Assembly (NCBI GenBank): GCA_021730945.1
Contig: JAKFYH010000019.1
Location: forward strand, 1 to 64,000
Origin: Acidobacteriota bacterium
GTDB taxonomy: Bacteria; Acidobacteriota; Vicinamibacteria; Vicinamibacterales; UBA2999
Reading direction: 5' to 3'
DNA length: 64,000 nt
The translations under genes were made by a program, and so were the position numbers. Within the stretch, counting starts at the first letter, position 1; the number at the start of each line of letters is the position of its first letter. The notes beneath the pieces were generated by a model, which saw only the letters and a program-made list of their open reading frames with translations, searched no databases and was not told the origin of the DNA. Shown piece after piece: positions 49,306 through 59,472 of this stretch.

Positions 49306-51015
49306 TCAGCGGAAGTCGTCCAATCGGAGTTCGAGATATTTGTCACCGCGGAATTCGTTTTCCTCCACGGTGTAGGCGATCTCGACCCCGGCCTTCTGCG
49401 CGGTGAGGTCGGGCTCCCGCTCAGCCGCGTTCCACTGAATCGCGCGCAGCACGCGGCCGTCCTGCTTGACGCTCATCTTGAGATGCCGTTCCTTCAGCAG
49501 GCGGGGGCCGTCGACGATCGCGACCGGCCCGGTGTGGAAGCGCGGCTTGGGATTGCTGGGGCCGAACGGCGCCAGCGCGGCGAACTCGGCCATCACGCGG
49601 TCGTTCAACTCATTCAGCTTCAGTGGCCCATCGAGCCATAGGCGCGGACGCAGGTCGTCTGGGCCCAGGTGGCCCTCGGCGTGGGCGTTGACCGCCTGGC
49701 GGAACTCCTTGAGGCGCGCGGCCTCGAGCTGCAGGCCGGCGGCCTGCTTGTGGCCGCCGAAGCGGCCGAGCATCGGTGCGCAGGACTCGAGGGCGGCGAG
49801 CATGTCGAATCCGGGAATGCTGCGGCACGACCCGTGGGCCACGCCGTCCTCGATCGACAGCACGATCGCCGGCCGATAGAAGGCATCCACCAGCTTCGAC
49901 GCGACAATGCCGATCACGCCGCGATGCCACCCCTCGCCGGCCACCACCAGCACGCTGCGGGCGCCGATGTCCGGATCCGACGCGACCAGCTTCTTGGCCT
50001 TGGCGAGGATGTCCTGATCCTCGGTGCGGCGGCGCGTATTCTCGGCCTCCAATTGGCCGGCCAGCGCCTTGGCCTCCTCGGCCATCGACTCATCGGCCGC
50101 GAGGAGCAGCCGGGTGGCGATGTCCGGCGTGCTCATGCGGCCGGCGGCGTTGATGCGCGGCGCCACCATGAAGCCAATGTGGTAGCTGTCGATGGTCTTG
50201 CCGGTGAGACCAGCCGCCTCCAGCAGCGCGCGCAGGCCAACCTTGTGCGGCCCCTTCGTCAGCATCTGCAAGCCGAGCTTGGCAATGATGCGATTCTCAC
50301 CCACCAGCGGAACGACGTCGGCGAGAGTGCCGATGGCGGCAATCTTCACGAACGCTGGTAACCACGCCGTCTTGCCCGTGCGCGCGCACAGCGCCTGCAC
50401 CAATTTCAGCGCGACGCCGACGCCGGCCAGGTTCTTGTCGGGATATGGGCAATCGTGACGCTTGGGATTGACCACGGCCACGGCGTCGGGCAACTCGCTG
50501 TCGGGCTCGTGGTGGTCGGTGATGATCAAGTCCACGCCCAGGCCGCGGGCGCGGCGGGCCGCCTCGGCGCCGCGAATGCCGCAGTCGACCGACACCACCA
50601 CCTTCACGCCCTCGCCGTGCAGGCGATCGATGGTCGCCGGCTGCAGGCCGTAGCCGTCGGTCAGGCGCTCGGGAATGAAGTGGCCGACATCGGCGCCCAG
50701 CAGTTCAAGCGCGCGGCGCAGGATTACCGTGGACGTAATGCCGTCGACATCGTAGTCCCCGTGCACCGCGATGCGTTCGCGTGCGGCAATCGCCGCCAGC
50801 AGCCGGTCGGCCGCCTTGCCGACGTCGGTCAGCCGGAAGGGATCGAGCAGTTGGTCGAGCGACGGCTTCAGGAACCGCGCCGCTTCGTCAGGATCGGTAA
50901 GGCCGCGAATGGCGAGCAGCCGTGCGGTGACCGGCGACAGCCCGAGGGCGTGGGCCAGTGCCCCGGCCTGCGCCTCGTCGTGAGGACGCGTGTTCCAGAT
51001 TGGAGGGACCGCCAC
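49306..51015 (-). CDS. recJ: single-stranded-DNA-specific exonuclease RecJ
   Basis: The 569-aa protein has the DHH domain (AVHGDYDVDGITSTVILRRA and the DHH motif in DLIITDHHEPDSE), a middle domain with the DHHA1-type block (GGHKQAAGLQLEAARLKEFR) and a C-terminal OB-like region. It degrades single strands 5' to 3' in recombination and mismatch repair. The GTG at 51015 follows the accA stop by one base. Confidence 0.95.
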   Translation of the reverse strand: MAVPPIWNTRPHDEAQAGALAHALGLSPVTARLLAIRGLTDPDEAARFLKPSLDQLLDPFRLTDVGKAADRLLAAIAARERIAVHGDYDVDGITSTVILRRALELLGADVGHFIPERLTDGYGLQPATIDRLHGEGVKVVVSVDCGIRGAEAARRARGLGVDLIITDHHEPDSELPDAVAVVNPKRHDCPYPDKNLAGVGVALKLVQALCARTGKTAWLPAFVKIAAIGTLADVVPLVGENRIIAKLGLQMLTKGPHKVGLRALLEAAGLTGKTIDSYHIGFMVAPRINAAGRMSTPDIATRLLLAADESMAEEAKALAGQLEAENTRRRTEDQDILAKAKKLVASDPDIGARSVLVVAGEGWHRGVIGIVASKLVDAFYRPAIVLSIEDGVAHGSCRSIPGFDMLAALESCAPMLGRFGGHKQAAGLQLEAARLKEFRQAVNAHAEGHLGPDDLRPRLWLDGPLKLNELNDRVMAEFAALAPFGPSNPKPRFHTGPVAIVDGPRLLKERHLKMSVKQDGRVLRAIQWNAAEREPDLTAQKAGVEIAYTVEENEFRGDKYLELRLDDFR

Positions 51016-51016
51016 G

Positions 51017-51973
51017 CTACGCTTCGACGATGCCGACCGACCCCATTTTGCGGAACTTGGCGTAGCGCTGGTCGAGCCGTTCCTGCACGCCCAGGGCCGC
51101 CACCTCGTTCATGGCGCGCTGGAGGGCGACGTCAAGCAATGCGGCGGCCTGGGCCGGATTGGTGTGGGCGCCGCCGACCGGTTCGATCACGATCTCGTCG
51201 ATGATCTCGAGCGCGAGCAGGTCGGGCGCGGTAATCTTCAGGGCTTCGGCGGCTTCCACCTTCTTGGCCGAGTCGCGCCACAGGATCGCCGCACACCCCT
51301 CAGGCGGAATCACGCTGTAGATCGCAAACTCGTGCATCAGGATGCGATCGCCGACGGCAATGCCCAGCGCCCCGCCGCTGCCGCCCTCGCCGTGCACGAC
51401 GACGATCACCGGCACTTCGAGCATCGCCATCTCGCGCAGGTTGAGCGCGATGGCCTCGGCCACCCCGCGCTCCTCGGACTCGATACCGGGATAGGCCGCC
51501 GGGGTGTCGACAAAGCAGATGATCGGCCGGCCAAACTTTTGCGCCATTTCCATGGTCCGCAGTGCCTTGCGGTAGCCATCGGGCCGCGCATAGCCGAAGT
51601 TGCGATAAATCTTCTGCTTGGTGTCGCTGCCCTTCTGGTGCCCGACCACGAGCACCGGCTGGCCCTTATAAAATGCCGTGCCGGTGACAATCGCGTGGTC
51701 GTCGGCGAAGCGGCGATCACCGTGCAGCTCGACAAAGTCGGTGCAAAGGCGCTCGACGTAGTCGAGCGTGGTCGGCCGCCCCGGGTGCCGCGCCACCTGG
51801 ACCCGCTGCCACGGCGTGAGGTTGCGGTAGAGTTCGCCGCGAATTGCGTCCACCCGTTTTTCGAGCCGGGCGATCTCACGGTCGCGGTCGTCACTGATGG
51901 CGAGCGTCGATAACGCTTCGATCTCCTTCAGCAGGACAGCAATCGGTTCTTCGAATTCCAATAAGTCAGGCAT
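51017..51973 (-). CDS. accA: acetyl-CoA carboxylase carboxyltransferase alpha subunit
   Basis: The 318-aa protein shows the family core: RVQVARHPGRPTTLDYVERL, VLVVGHQKGSDTKQKIYRNF, RPIICFVDTPAAYPGIESEE, and VPVIVVVHGEGGSGGALGIA. With AccD it transfers CO2 from biotin to acetyl-CoA to give malonyl-CoA, the first step of fatty-acid synthesis. It lies 5 nt after dnaE's stop. accB, accC and accD are not in the window. Confidence 0.97.
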   Translation of the reverse strand: MPDLLEFEEPIAVLLKEIEALSTLAISDDRDREIARLEKRVDAIRGELYRNLTPWQRVQVARHPGRPTTLDYVERLCTDFVELHGDRRFADDHAIVTGTAFYKGQPVLVVGHQKGSDTKQKIYRNFGYARPDGYRKALRTMEMAQKFGRPIICFVDTPAAYPGIESEERGVAEAIALNLREMAMLEVPVIVVVHGEGGSGGALGIAVGDRILMHEFAIYSVIPPEGCAAILWRDSAKKVEAAEALKITAPDLLALEIIDEIVIEPVGGAHTNPAQAAALLDVALQRAMNEVAALGVQERLDQRYAKFRKMGSVGIVEA

Positions 51974-51978
51974 GGTGT

Positions 51979-54900
51979 TCAGGAATGCACGGTCACTGAG
52001 CCGGGGCCGCAGATCCGTTCGACATCGGCAACGAACTGTTCCGAAGTGCGCACGCGAATGGACGAGGTGACCTCCGCGCGAACGACGACGTGACGCGAGC
52101 CACCGTTCATCTCCACCTCGACCGCGACGGGCCGATCACCGCGGTGCTTGGTCATCAGCTCCCACAGCGCCTCAATCGTCTCACGCGGGCAGGTCGCCTT
52201 CAACCGGATCCTGACCCCGCGCGACAGCCGCTCCTGGAGCAGCGCCAGGGGCAGGATATCGGTGCACTGGAAGCGGGAATTCTCCTCGTCGCGCTCAAAC
52301 TTGCCCCGGACCAACAGCAGCGCGCCATTTTCGATCAGCGAGCGGTGCTTGCCGTACATCTCCGGGAAGACCACTACCTCGACCGCGCCCTGGTGATCCT
52401 CGAGCGTGAACACGCACATCGGATCGCCCTTCTTGGTCTTGAGCCCGCGGAACCCGCCCACGATACCGCCGACATACACATCGTCGATCACCAGGCGGCC
52501 GGGGGCGCCTTCGACGCCTGGCGGAATGTCGCTCATGGTGAGGTCGCCCACCGTCTTGGCGCCGAACGCGCGCAGGTTGCCGGCGTGGCGGTCGATCGGA
52601 TGGCCGCTCAGGTACAGGCCGAGCGCCTCCTTCTCGTGGGCGAGCAGGTCCATCTCGCTCCACGGTGGCGAGTCTGGCAGCCGGATGATGGACAGGCCCC
52701 CTTCGTCGCCGCCGCCAAACAGGTCAGCCTGTCCCTGTTCGCGGTCGCGCTGGGTGCGATTGCCGTGTTCGATGGCGCTGTCGACCGCGCCGAACAGCTT
52801 GGCGCGCCCGGCCGCCAGCGCCACGCCGTCGGGCAGCAATCCGTCGCTGGCGCCGGACCGCACCAGGGCTTCCAGCACCTTCTTGTTGACCAGGCGGAGG
52901 TCGAGTTCCTCGCAGAGCTGGTGCATGGAGGTGATGCGGCCGGTGCGTTCGCGGACCTCGATCAGGCTGCGGATGGCGCCCTCGCCCAGCCCCTTGATCG
53001 CCGTCAGGCCGAACCGCACGCCCTCGGGTACCACGGTGAAGTGCAACTGGCTCTCGTTGATGTCGGGCGGCAGTACCTTGATGCCGCGCTCGCGAGACTC
53101 GCTGATGTAGACCGCCAGCTTCTCGGTGTTGGCGGCCTCGATCGTGAGCAGCGCGGCGGCGAAATGCCGCGGGAAGTTGGCCTTCAGGTAAGCGGTCTGG
53201 TAGGCCAGGAATGCGTAGGCGGTCGAGTGTGATTTGTTGAAGCCGTAGCCCGCGAAGAACTCCATCAGCTCGAAGATCTTGCTGGCCTTCTTCTCGTTGA
53301 CCCCCTTGGCGAGCGCGCCGGCCATGAAGGCCTCGCGCTGCTTGGCCATGACCTTGGGATCTTTCTTGCCCATGGCCTTGCGCAGCACGTCGGACTGGCC
53401 CATTGTGAAGCCGGCCACCACCGAGGCCATGCGCATGACCTGTTCCTGGTAGGCGATCACGCCGTAGGTGTCGGCGAGAATCGGCTCGAGGGTGGGCAGG
53501 TCGTACTTCACCTGGCTGCGGCCGGCCTTGCGGTTGATGTAGTCGTCCACCATGCCGCCCTTGAGCGGACCGGGACGGTACAGCGCGTTCATGGCAATCA
53601 GGTCCTCGAGCCGCTGCGGCTTGGCGCGCCGCAGGATCTCGCGCATGCCCGAGCTCTCGAACTGGAAGATGCCGTAGGTCTGCCCGTCCACGAACAACTG
53701 GTAGGTGCGGGCATCGTCCAGGGGCACGTTGTCGATGTCGAGGTCGATGTGCTCGGTGCGCTTGATCTCGGCCAGCGCATCCTGGATCAGCGTCAGCGTG
53801 CTGAGGCCCAGAAAGTCCATCTTGAGCAGGCCGACGCGCTCGACCTCCTTCATGGCCCACTGGGTCGTGATTTCGTCGCGGTTGCTCTTGAAGAGCGGCG
53901 CGTAGTCGGTGATGGGGCCGGGCGCGATCACCACGCCGGCGGCATGGACGCCGGCATTGCGCGACACGCCCTCGAGCCGCTTGCCCATCTCGAGCACGTC
54001 GTTGACGCGCGAGTCGGCCCGCGCCATGTCGCGCAGCACCGGGTTCTCGGCCAGCGCCTTCTCGAGCGTCATGTCGAGGGCCGGCGGAATCTGCTTGGCG
54101 ATGCGATCGACATCCGCGTACGGCATGTCCATGACGCGGCCGACGTCACGAATCACCGCCTTGGCCTTCATGGTGCCGAAGGTGATGATCTGCGAGACAT
54201 TCTCGCGGCCGTACTTGGTGGTGACGTACTCGATCACCTCGCCGCGCCGCCGTTCGCAGAAGTCGACGTCGATATCGGGCAGCGACACGCGTTCCGGGTT
54301 CAGAAAGCGCTCGAAAATCAGGTCGTAGTGCAGCGGATCGACGTCGGTAATCCTCAGCGCCCATGCCACCAGGCTGCCGGCCGCCGAGCCGCGGCCCGGT
54401 CCGACCGGAATACCGTGTTCGCGGGCATAGCGGATGAAATCCCACACGATCATGAAGTACCCCGGGTACTCCATCTTCTTGATCATGGCGATCTCGTAGG
54501 CCAGCCGCTCGTCGTATTCGGCCAGCGTGTGGCGCAACTGGCCCTGGGCGTCGAGCTGGCGCAGCCGCTCGAGCCGCGCCTGGTAGCCCTGGCGTGTGAC
54601 GTGCTCGAAGTAGTGGTCGAGCGTGAAGCCCTCGGGCACGGCGAACTTCGGGAGGTGATTCTGTCCCGAGGGAATGGTGACGTTGCAGCGCTCGGCAATC
54701 AGCAGCGTATTGGCCATCGCCTCGGGATAGTCGCCAAACACCTCCGCCATCTGGGCAGCGGTCTTCAGGAAGAACTGGTCGCCGTGGTACTTCAGCCGGT
54801 TCTCATCGTTGACCGACTTGCCGGTGCCGATGCAGAGCAGGATGTCGTGCGGCTTGTGGTCGCCGTGCCGCAGGTAGTGCACGTCGTTGGTGACCACCAG

Positions 54901-55500
54901 CGGCATGTCGAGGTCGCGCGCGATCGGCAGCAGGCCGTTGTTGACAATGCGCTGCTCCTCGATGCCCTGGAACTGCATCTCGAGGAAGAAGTTGCCCGTG
55001 CCGAGAATGTCGCGGTACTGGGCCGCGGCAGCGAGGGCCTTGCCCTGCTGCTCGCTGCGAATGCCAGTGGCCACCTCGCCCTTGAGGCAGCTGCTGAGGC
55101 CAATCAGCCCGGCGGCATGCTGGGCCAGGATCTCCTTGTCGATGCGCGGCTTGTAGTAAAAACCCTCGGTATATCCCGACGACACCAGCTTGATCAGGTT
55201 CTTGAAGCCGATCTCGTTCTCAGCCAGCAGCACCAGGTGATTCGCGGTTTCTCCAGGCGTGCCGCTCTTGTCGCGGCGGTCGCCTGGGGCGACGTAGACT
55301 TCGCAGCCGAGGATCGGGTTGATGCCGCGCTTGCGCGCCGCGTCGTGGAACACCACCGACGAGAACATGTTGCCATGCTCGGTCACGGCCAGCGCCGGCA
55401 TCTTCAGCCGCTCGGCCTCGTCCAGCAGCTCGTCGATGCGGCAGGCGCCGTCGAGCAGCGAGAACTCGGTGTGCAGGTGGAGGTGGACGAAGTCTTTCAT
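51979..55500 (-). CDS. dnaE: DNA polymerase III alpha subunit
   Basis: The 1173-aa replicative polymerase has the N-terminal PHP domain (FVHLHLHTEFSLLDGACRID), the palm with the catalytic Asp pair in LPDIDVDFCERRRGEVIEYV, GPGRGSAAGSLVAWALRITD, the helix-hairpin-helix region, an OB domain (GGFRGLKTKKGDPMCVFTLE) and a C-terminal tail. It copies the chromosome as the core of the Pol III holoenzyme. The length is normal for DnaE. Start ATG 55500 is 13 nt after the guaA stop. Confidence 0.97.
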   Translation of the reverse strand: MKDFVHLHLHTEFSLLDGACRIDELLDEAERLKMPALAVTEHGNMFSSVVFHDAARKRGINPILGCEVYVAPGDRRDKSGTPGETANHLVLLAENEIGFKNLIKLVSSGYTEGFYYKPRIDKEILAQHAAGLIGLSSCLKGEVATGIRSEQQGKALAAAAQYRDILGTGNFFLEMQFQGIEEQRIVNNGLLPIARDLDMPLVVTNDVHYLRHGDHKPHDILLCIGTGKSVNDENRLKYHGDQFFLKTAAQMAEVFGDYPEAMANTLLIAERCNVTIPSGQNHLPKFAVPEGFTLDHYFEHVTRQGYQARLERLRQLDAQGQLRHTLAEYDERLAYEIAMIKKMEYPGYFMIVWDFIRYAREHGIPVGPGRGSAAGSLVAWALRITDVDPLHYDLIFERFLNPERVSLPDIDVDFCERRRGEVIEYVTTKYGRENVSQIITFGTMKAKAVIRDVGRVMDMPYADVDRIAKQIPPALDMTLEKALAENPVLRDMARADSRVNDVLEMGKRLEGVSRNAGVHAAGVVIAPGPITDYAPLFKSNRDEITTQWAMKEVERVGLLKMDFLGLSTLTLIQDALAEIKRTEHIDLDIDNVPLDDARTYQLFVDGQTYGIFQFESSGMREILRRAKPQRLEDLIAMNALYRPGPLKGGMVDDYINRKAGRSQVKYDLPTLEPILADTYGVIAYQEQVMRMASVVAGFTMGQSDVLRKAMGKKDPKVMAKQREAFMAGALAKGVNEKKASKIFELMEFFAGYGFNKSHSTAYAFLAYQTAYLKANFPRHFAAALLTIEAANTEKLAVYISESRERGIKVLPPDINESQLHFTVVPEGVRFGLTAIKGLGEGAIRSLIEVRERTGRITSMHQLCEELDLRLVNKKVLEALVRSGASDGLLPDGVALAAGRAKLFGAVDSAIEHGNRTQRDREQGQADLFGGGDEGGLSIIRLPDSPPWSEMDLLAHEKEALGLYLSGHPIDRHAGNLRAFGAKTVGDLTMSDIPPGVEGAPGRLVIDDVYVGGIVGGFRGLKTKKGDPMCVFTLEDHQGAVEVVVFPEMYGKHRSLIENGALLLVRGKFERDEENSRFQCTDILPLALLQERLSRGVRIRLKATCPRETIEALWELMTKHRGDRPVAVEVEMNGGSRHVVVRAEVTSSIRVRTSEQFVADVERICGPGSVTVHS

Positions 55501-55513
55501 GGCCGCCGGCGCG

Positions 55514-57055
55514 CTACTCCCACTCGATGGTCGACGGGGGCTTCGAGCTGATGTCGTAGACCACCCGGTTGATGCCGCGCACCTCGTTGACGATGCGGGA
55601 CGAGATCGTGGCGAGCAGATCGTGCGGCAGGCGCGCCCAATCGGCGGTCATGCCGTCGAGACTCTCGACGGCCCGCACCGCCACTGTGAACTCGTAGGTG
55701 CGCGCGTCACCCATGACGCCGACACTTTGCACCGGCAGCAACACCGCGAAGCTCTGCCAGATGCGCTCGTACCACCCGGCCTTGCGCACCTCGTCGGCGA
55801 CAATCGCATCGGCCTTCTGCAGCAGGGCGATCTTGTCGCGCGAGACATCGCCGAGGATGCGCACCGCCAGTCCCGGCCCCGGGAACGGCTGGCGCACCAG
55901 GAATTCCTTCTCGATCCCCAGGTCGCGGCCGACCCGCCGCACTTCATCCTTGAACAGTTCCCGGAGCGGCTCGACCAGCTTGAACTTCATGCCCTCGGGC
56001 AGGCCGCCGACATTATGGTGGCTCTTAATGGTGGCCGATGGCCCGCGGACCGACACCGACTCGATCACGTCGGGATAGAGCGTGCCCTGCGCCAGGAAGT
56101 CGAAGTCGCCGAGGGCTTGCGCCTTTTCGTTGAAGACATCAATAAAGGTGGCGCCGATAATCTTGCGTTTCTGCTCGGGGTCGGTGACACCGGCCAGACG
56201 GGTAAGGAAGATGTCGGTGGCGTCGACATGATGCACCGGCAACGCCAGACGCTTGTAGCGCTCAACCACCTGCTGCGCCTCGTTCAGGCGCAACAAACCG
56301 TTGTCGACAAAGATGCACTGCAGGTGATCGCCAATGGCGCGATGAATGATCGAGGCGGCGACCGTCGAGTCGACGCCTCCCGACAGGCCGCAGACGACGC
56401 GGCCCTGCCCGACCTGAGCCTTGATGCGCGCCGTCGCCTCGTCGATGAACGACGCAATCGTCCAGTCGCCGGTGCAGCCGCAGACGTCGAAGGCGAAGTT
56501 GCGGAGCAGGTCGGTGCCACGATCGGTGTGCGCCACCTCGGGGTGGAACAGCATGGCGTAGTAGCCACGGTCGGGCGCTTCCATCACCGCGACCGGCGCG
56601 TTGTTGCTGGTCGCGGCCACCTGGAACCCGGGCGGCGCCGTGGCGACAAAGTCACCGTGGCTCGCCCACACTTTCAGCTCGTCGGGGATACCCTTGAGCA
56701 GCCGCGAGTTCACGGCCGTCTCGCGCCGGACGATGGCGTGACCAAACTCGCGATGGGCCGACCGGCCCAGCGTCCCGCCCAGCATGTCGGTCATCAACTG
56801 CATGCCGTAGCAGATGCCCAGCGTGGGGACGCCGAGGTCGAGCACCGCGCGGTCACAGTGCGGTGCGCCGTCCTCATCGACGCTGCTCGGGCCGCCGGAG
56901 AGGATGACGCCGGTCGGCGCCTTGGCCTTGATGGCGTCGAGCGAAGTGTTGAAGGGCAAGATCTCGCAGTAGACCGACAGCTCGCGTAAGCGCCGGGCAA
57001 TCAGTTGGGTGAACTGCGAGCCGAAATCCAGGACGATGATGGTTTGATGGGCCAC
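55514..57055 (-). CDS. guaA: GMP synthase (glutamine-hydrolysing)
   Basis: The 513-aa protein has a class I glutamine amidotransferase domain with the triad Cys82 (GICYGMQL), His171 and Glu173 (FHPEVAH), an ATP-pyrophosphatase domain with the P-loop CGLSGGVDST (about 222-231), and the C-terminal dimerisation domain ending NEVRGINRVVYDISSKPPST. It aminates XMP to GMP. It is the first gene of the long minus-strand run and carries a strong -10 box upstream. Confidence 0.97.
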   Translation of the reverse strand: MAHQTIIVLDFGSQFTQLIARRLRELSVYCEILPFNTSLDAIKAKAPTGVILSGGPSSVDEDGAPHCDRAVLDLGVPTLGICYGMQLMTDMLGGTLGRSAHREFGHAIVRRETAVNSRLLKGIPDELKVWASHGDFVATAPPGFQVAATSNNAPVAVMEAPDRGYYAMLFHPEVAHTDRGTDLLRNFAFDVCGCTGDWTIASFIDEATARIKAQVGQGRVVCGLSGGVDSTVAASIIHRAIGDHLQCIFVDNGLLRLNEAQQVVERYKRLALPVHHVDATDIFLTRLAGVTDPEQKRKIIGATFIDVFNEKAQALGDFDFLAQGTLYPDVIESVSVRGPSATIKSHHNVGGLPEGMKFKLVEPLRELFKDEVRRVGRDLGIEKEFLVRQPFPGPGLAVRILGDVSRDKIALLQKADAIVADEVRKAGWYERIWQSFAVLLPVQSVGVMGDARTYEFTVAVRAVESLDGMTADWARLPHDLLATISSRIVNEVRGINRVVYDISSKPPSTIEWE

Positions 57056-57082
57056 GAAATCTCGAATGTAAGGTAAGCCACT

Positions 57083-57088
57083 ATTATA
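57083..57088 (-). promoter_or_regulatory. putative -10 element of the guaA operon
   Basis: The minus strand reads TATAAT here, 27 nt before the guaA start, in the 40-nt gap shared with the divergent gene at 57096. The -35 position at a 17-bp spacing reads CGAACA, matching only in the last three bases. On the plus strand the same DNA reads CTATTATAAG, close to the 57096 start. Confidence 0.5.
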
Positions 57089-57095
57089 AGGGCTG

Positions 57096-58178
57096 ATGGG
57101 ATCCCTGTTCGCGGCGCTAATCGCGATTCTTCAAGGCCTGGCGGTGACGGTGGCGCCGCTTGACCCACGCTGGTCGATTCCGTTCGACACGCCCCCGGCC
57201 GCCGCGGCCGGCTTCGACGCCACCACCGCGTATGTGCCGCTCAAGGGCGGCCAGTTGGTCGCGGTCGAGCTCGATCGCGGCACGGTGCGCTGGCGCCTCG
57301 ACCTCGCCACCGCCTTTACGCCGGCGACTGGTGATGGCCTGGTCTTTACCACCGCCGAGGCCTCGATCGAGGCTCGCGACGCCATGACCGGCGCCGTGCG
57401 CTGGCGCACTCCACTCCCCGGCGGCGCTGCCGTGCCGCTCTACTGGGATACCGGGTGGCTGCTGGCGTCAACGCCAAACGGCGATCTCGCCGCCTTTCGC
57501 GCCAGTGATGGCGTGCTGGTGTGGCGCCAACCGCTCGGCGCGCCGCTGGCTGCTGCACCGGCGCCGGCGCTCGATCGCCTGTTCCTGCCGCTGGCCGACA
57601 ATCGGCTCGTCGCGGTCCTGCTGGCAAGCGGCGAGACCGTCTGGAGCCGGACGATGACGGGCCGAATCACCGGACTGCTCGCTCTCGAGGACCAGCTGGT
57701 CTTCGGCACGACGGCCCGCGAGGTGTCGAGTGTACGCGTCAGCGATGGCCGCAATCGCTGGACCTGGGGGGTGGGTGGCGACGTGTCCGGCGTACCTGCG
57801 GCCGACGACAAGCGCATCTATTTCGTCGCGCGCGACAACATCCTGCGAGCCGTCGACCGCCGGAGCGGCAACCTGCGCTGGAAGGCCGCGCTCAGCTCGC
57901 GCCCCGTGGGCGGGCCACTGCCCCTGCCGAATACCGTCTTGATGCCGCTGGTCTCATCCGAGATCGCCGGTTTTGACCTGGAGACCGGCAAGCCGACCGT
58001 GACGGTGAAGGCGGCCGGGGAAATCGGGCCGCAGCCGTTCTTCCGAACGGGCGCGCGCCCGACCGCAGTCAGGCTGGTCGCGGTCAGCCGGGACGGCCGC
58101 CTCCAGGGCTTCGCCGAGCGTTTCGAGCCGGTGCCTGGGCCAATCGATGTGCTGCCGGGACTACCGGCGGTGCCGTAG
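57096..58178 (+). CDS. PQQ-type beta-propeller repeat protein (BamB-like fold)
   Basis: The 360-aa product has a hydrophobic start (LFAALIAILQGLAVTVAPL) that may be a signal peptide, then repeated blades with motifs such as LVAVELDRGTVRWRLDLATA, EARDAMTGAVRWRTPLPGGA and AVLLASGETVWSRTMTGRIT, ending GYLRWKAAL-type repeats. These form a beta-propeller as in BamB and PQQ dehydrogenases. No BamB-specific features are clear, and it stands alone, so function is open. Confidence 0.82.
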   Translation: MGSLFAALIAILQGLAVTVAPLDPRWSIPFDTPPAAAAGFDATTAYVPLKGGQLVAVELDRGTVRWRLDLATAFTPATGDGLVFTTAEASIEARDAMTGAVRWRTPLPGGAAVPLYWDTGWLLASTPNGDLAAFRASDGVLVWRQPLGAPLAAAPAPALDRLFLPLADNRLVAVLLASGETVWSRTMTGRITGLLALEDQLVFGTTAREVSSVRVSDGRNRWTWGVGGDVSGVPAADDKRIYFVARDNILRAVDRRSGNLRWKAALSSRPVGGPLPLPNTVLMPLVSSEIAGFDLETGKPTVTVKAAGEIGPQPFFRTGARPTAVRLVAVSRDGRLQGFAERFEPVPGPIDVLPGLPAVP

Positions 58179-58263
58179 CCGCTGATTCGATTTGCGAATG
58201 GGCGGCCGCAGATTAGGCTGATTCGGTCTGTTTCAGTCCTCACCTGAAAATCGGCGGCTGTGT
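58179..58263. other. short gap with weak hairpins between convergent genes
   Basis: The 85-nt gap has a 6-bp hairpin TTTCAG-tcctcac-CTGAAA at 58231-58249 and a longer-range pair GCCGCTGATT (58178-58187) with AATCGGCGGC (58249-58258), nine of ten bases. GCCGCAGATTAGGCTGATT at 58205-58223 resembles the CAGATGA word. It may act as a weak two-way terminator. Confidence 0.4.
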
Positions 58264-59472
58264 TCAGTCGGTGGCCATAATGGCTGCGGCGAGACGGCCG
58301 ATGCCCTCGGAAATCTGCTCGTGGTTGGCACCTGAGAACGCCAGTCGCGCGAACTGGTGGCCTTGTCCGTTGACAAAGAAGGCGCTGCCCAGCACGAAGC
58401 TCACCTTCGCCTTCAGCGCGCGGTCAAACAGCGCGCAGTCATCCACGCCCGCCGGCAACTCGATCCACAGGAAGAAGCCGCCGCGCGGCGAGGTCCACTT
58501 CACCCGGCCCGCGAGTGTCGCGGTGAGCGCCTGCTCCATCACGGTGCGCTTGGCCTGGTAATGGGCGCGCAGGCCTGGCGCGATCCGATCGACCACGCCC
58601 CGATCCAACGCGCTGTGCACGATGCGCTGGTCAAACGCGCTGCCGCAGATGTCGGCGGCCTGTTTGGCCAGTTCCGCCTTCTGCGCAATCATCCGCGGCG
58701 CCACCATCCAGGCGACCCGCAGGCCCGGGACCAACACCTTGGAGAAGCTGCCCAGGTAGATCACTCGTCCTTCTGCGTCGTCAGCTTTGATCGGCCGGGT
58801 ATCAGCGGCGGTGGTCACATCCTCGAAATAGATCGAGCCGTACGGATCGTCCTCGAGAATCAGCAGGTCATGCCGGCGAGCGGCCTCGAGCAGTGCCAGC
58901 CGTCTTGGACGGCTCATCAAGTTCCCTGCCGGGTTCTGAAAGTTGGGCGTGACGTAGATGAACTTCGCCCGCTGCCCCGTGGCCGAGAGACCGGCGATCG
59001 TGGCATCGAGCGCCGGCAGGTCCAGGCCCTCCGCGTCCTGCGGCACGCCGGCCATCCGTCCTTGCAGGTTATGGAACGCGGAAATCGCGCCGCTGTAGGT
59101 CGGTAATTCGACCAGGATCACATCGCCGGGATCGATCAACACCCGGCCAGCCAGATCGAGCCCCTGCTGCGAGCCGGTGGTGATGATCACGTCCTCGAAC
59201 TGGGCGGCGATGCCGCGGGCCGCCAACGTGCCGGACAGCAGGTGCTCGATCAGCGGCCGGTACCCGCGAGTGGCCCCGTACTGCAGGGTGTTGCCGTCGC
59301 GCCGCGCCAGCAGGTCCGCCGTGATCGACTGCAGGTCGTCCCATGGAAACACTTCGGGCGCGGGATAGCCGGCAGCAAGGGAAATCAGGCCCGGCACCGT
59401 AGCGCCAAGCATGCCGGTCCGGCGAATTGCGGATTCCTGGAATTGTTCGGCGGCGTGGGACAGATGGTTCAT
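58264..59472 (-). CDS. class I/II PLP-dependent aminotransferase
   Basis: The 402-aa fold-type I enzyme has SLAAGYPAPEVFPWDDLQ, the LVELPTYSGAISAFHNLQGR block, NFQNPAGNLMSRPRRLALLE, LILEDDPYGSIYFED and the PLP Lys245 in LGSFSKVLVPGLRVAWMVAP. It looks like the LysN/2-aminoadipate or MocR-aminotransferase-like branch. Substrate unknown. I chose ATG 59472, which overlaps the membrane-protein stop as ATGA. A longer frame upstream is on the neighbouring gene. Confidence 0.9.
   Translation of the reverse strand: MNHLSHAAEQFQESAIRRTGMLGATVPGLISLAAGYPAPEVFPWDDLQSITADLLARRDGNTLQYGATRGYRPLIEHLLSGTLAARGIAAQFEDVIITTGSQQGLDLAGRVLIDPGDVILVELPTYSGAISAFHNLQGRMAGVPQDAEGLDLPALDATIAGLSATGQRAKFIYVTPNFQNPAGNLMSRPRRLALLEAARRHDLLILEDDPYGSIYFEDVTTAADTRPIKADDAEGRVIYLGSFSKVLVPGLRVAWMVAPRMIAQKAELAKQAADICGSAFDQRIVHSALDRGVVDRIAPGLRAHYQAKRTVMEQALTATLAGRVKWTSPRGGFFLWIELPAGVDDCALFDRALKAKVSFVLGSAFFVNGQGHQFARLAFSGANHEQISEGIGRLAAAIMATD

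Noticed and set aside
53749-55551. 600-codon plus-strand frame opposite dnaE
   Set aside because: It is antisense to the highly conserved DnaE PHP and palm domains; no independent evidence.
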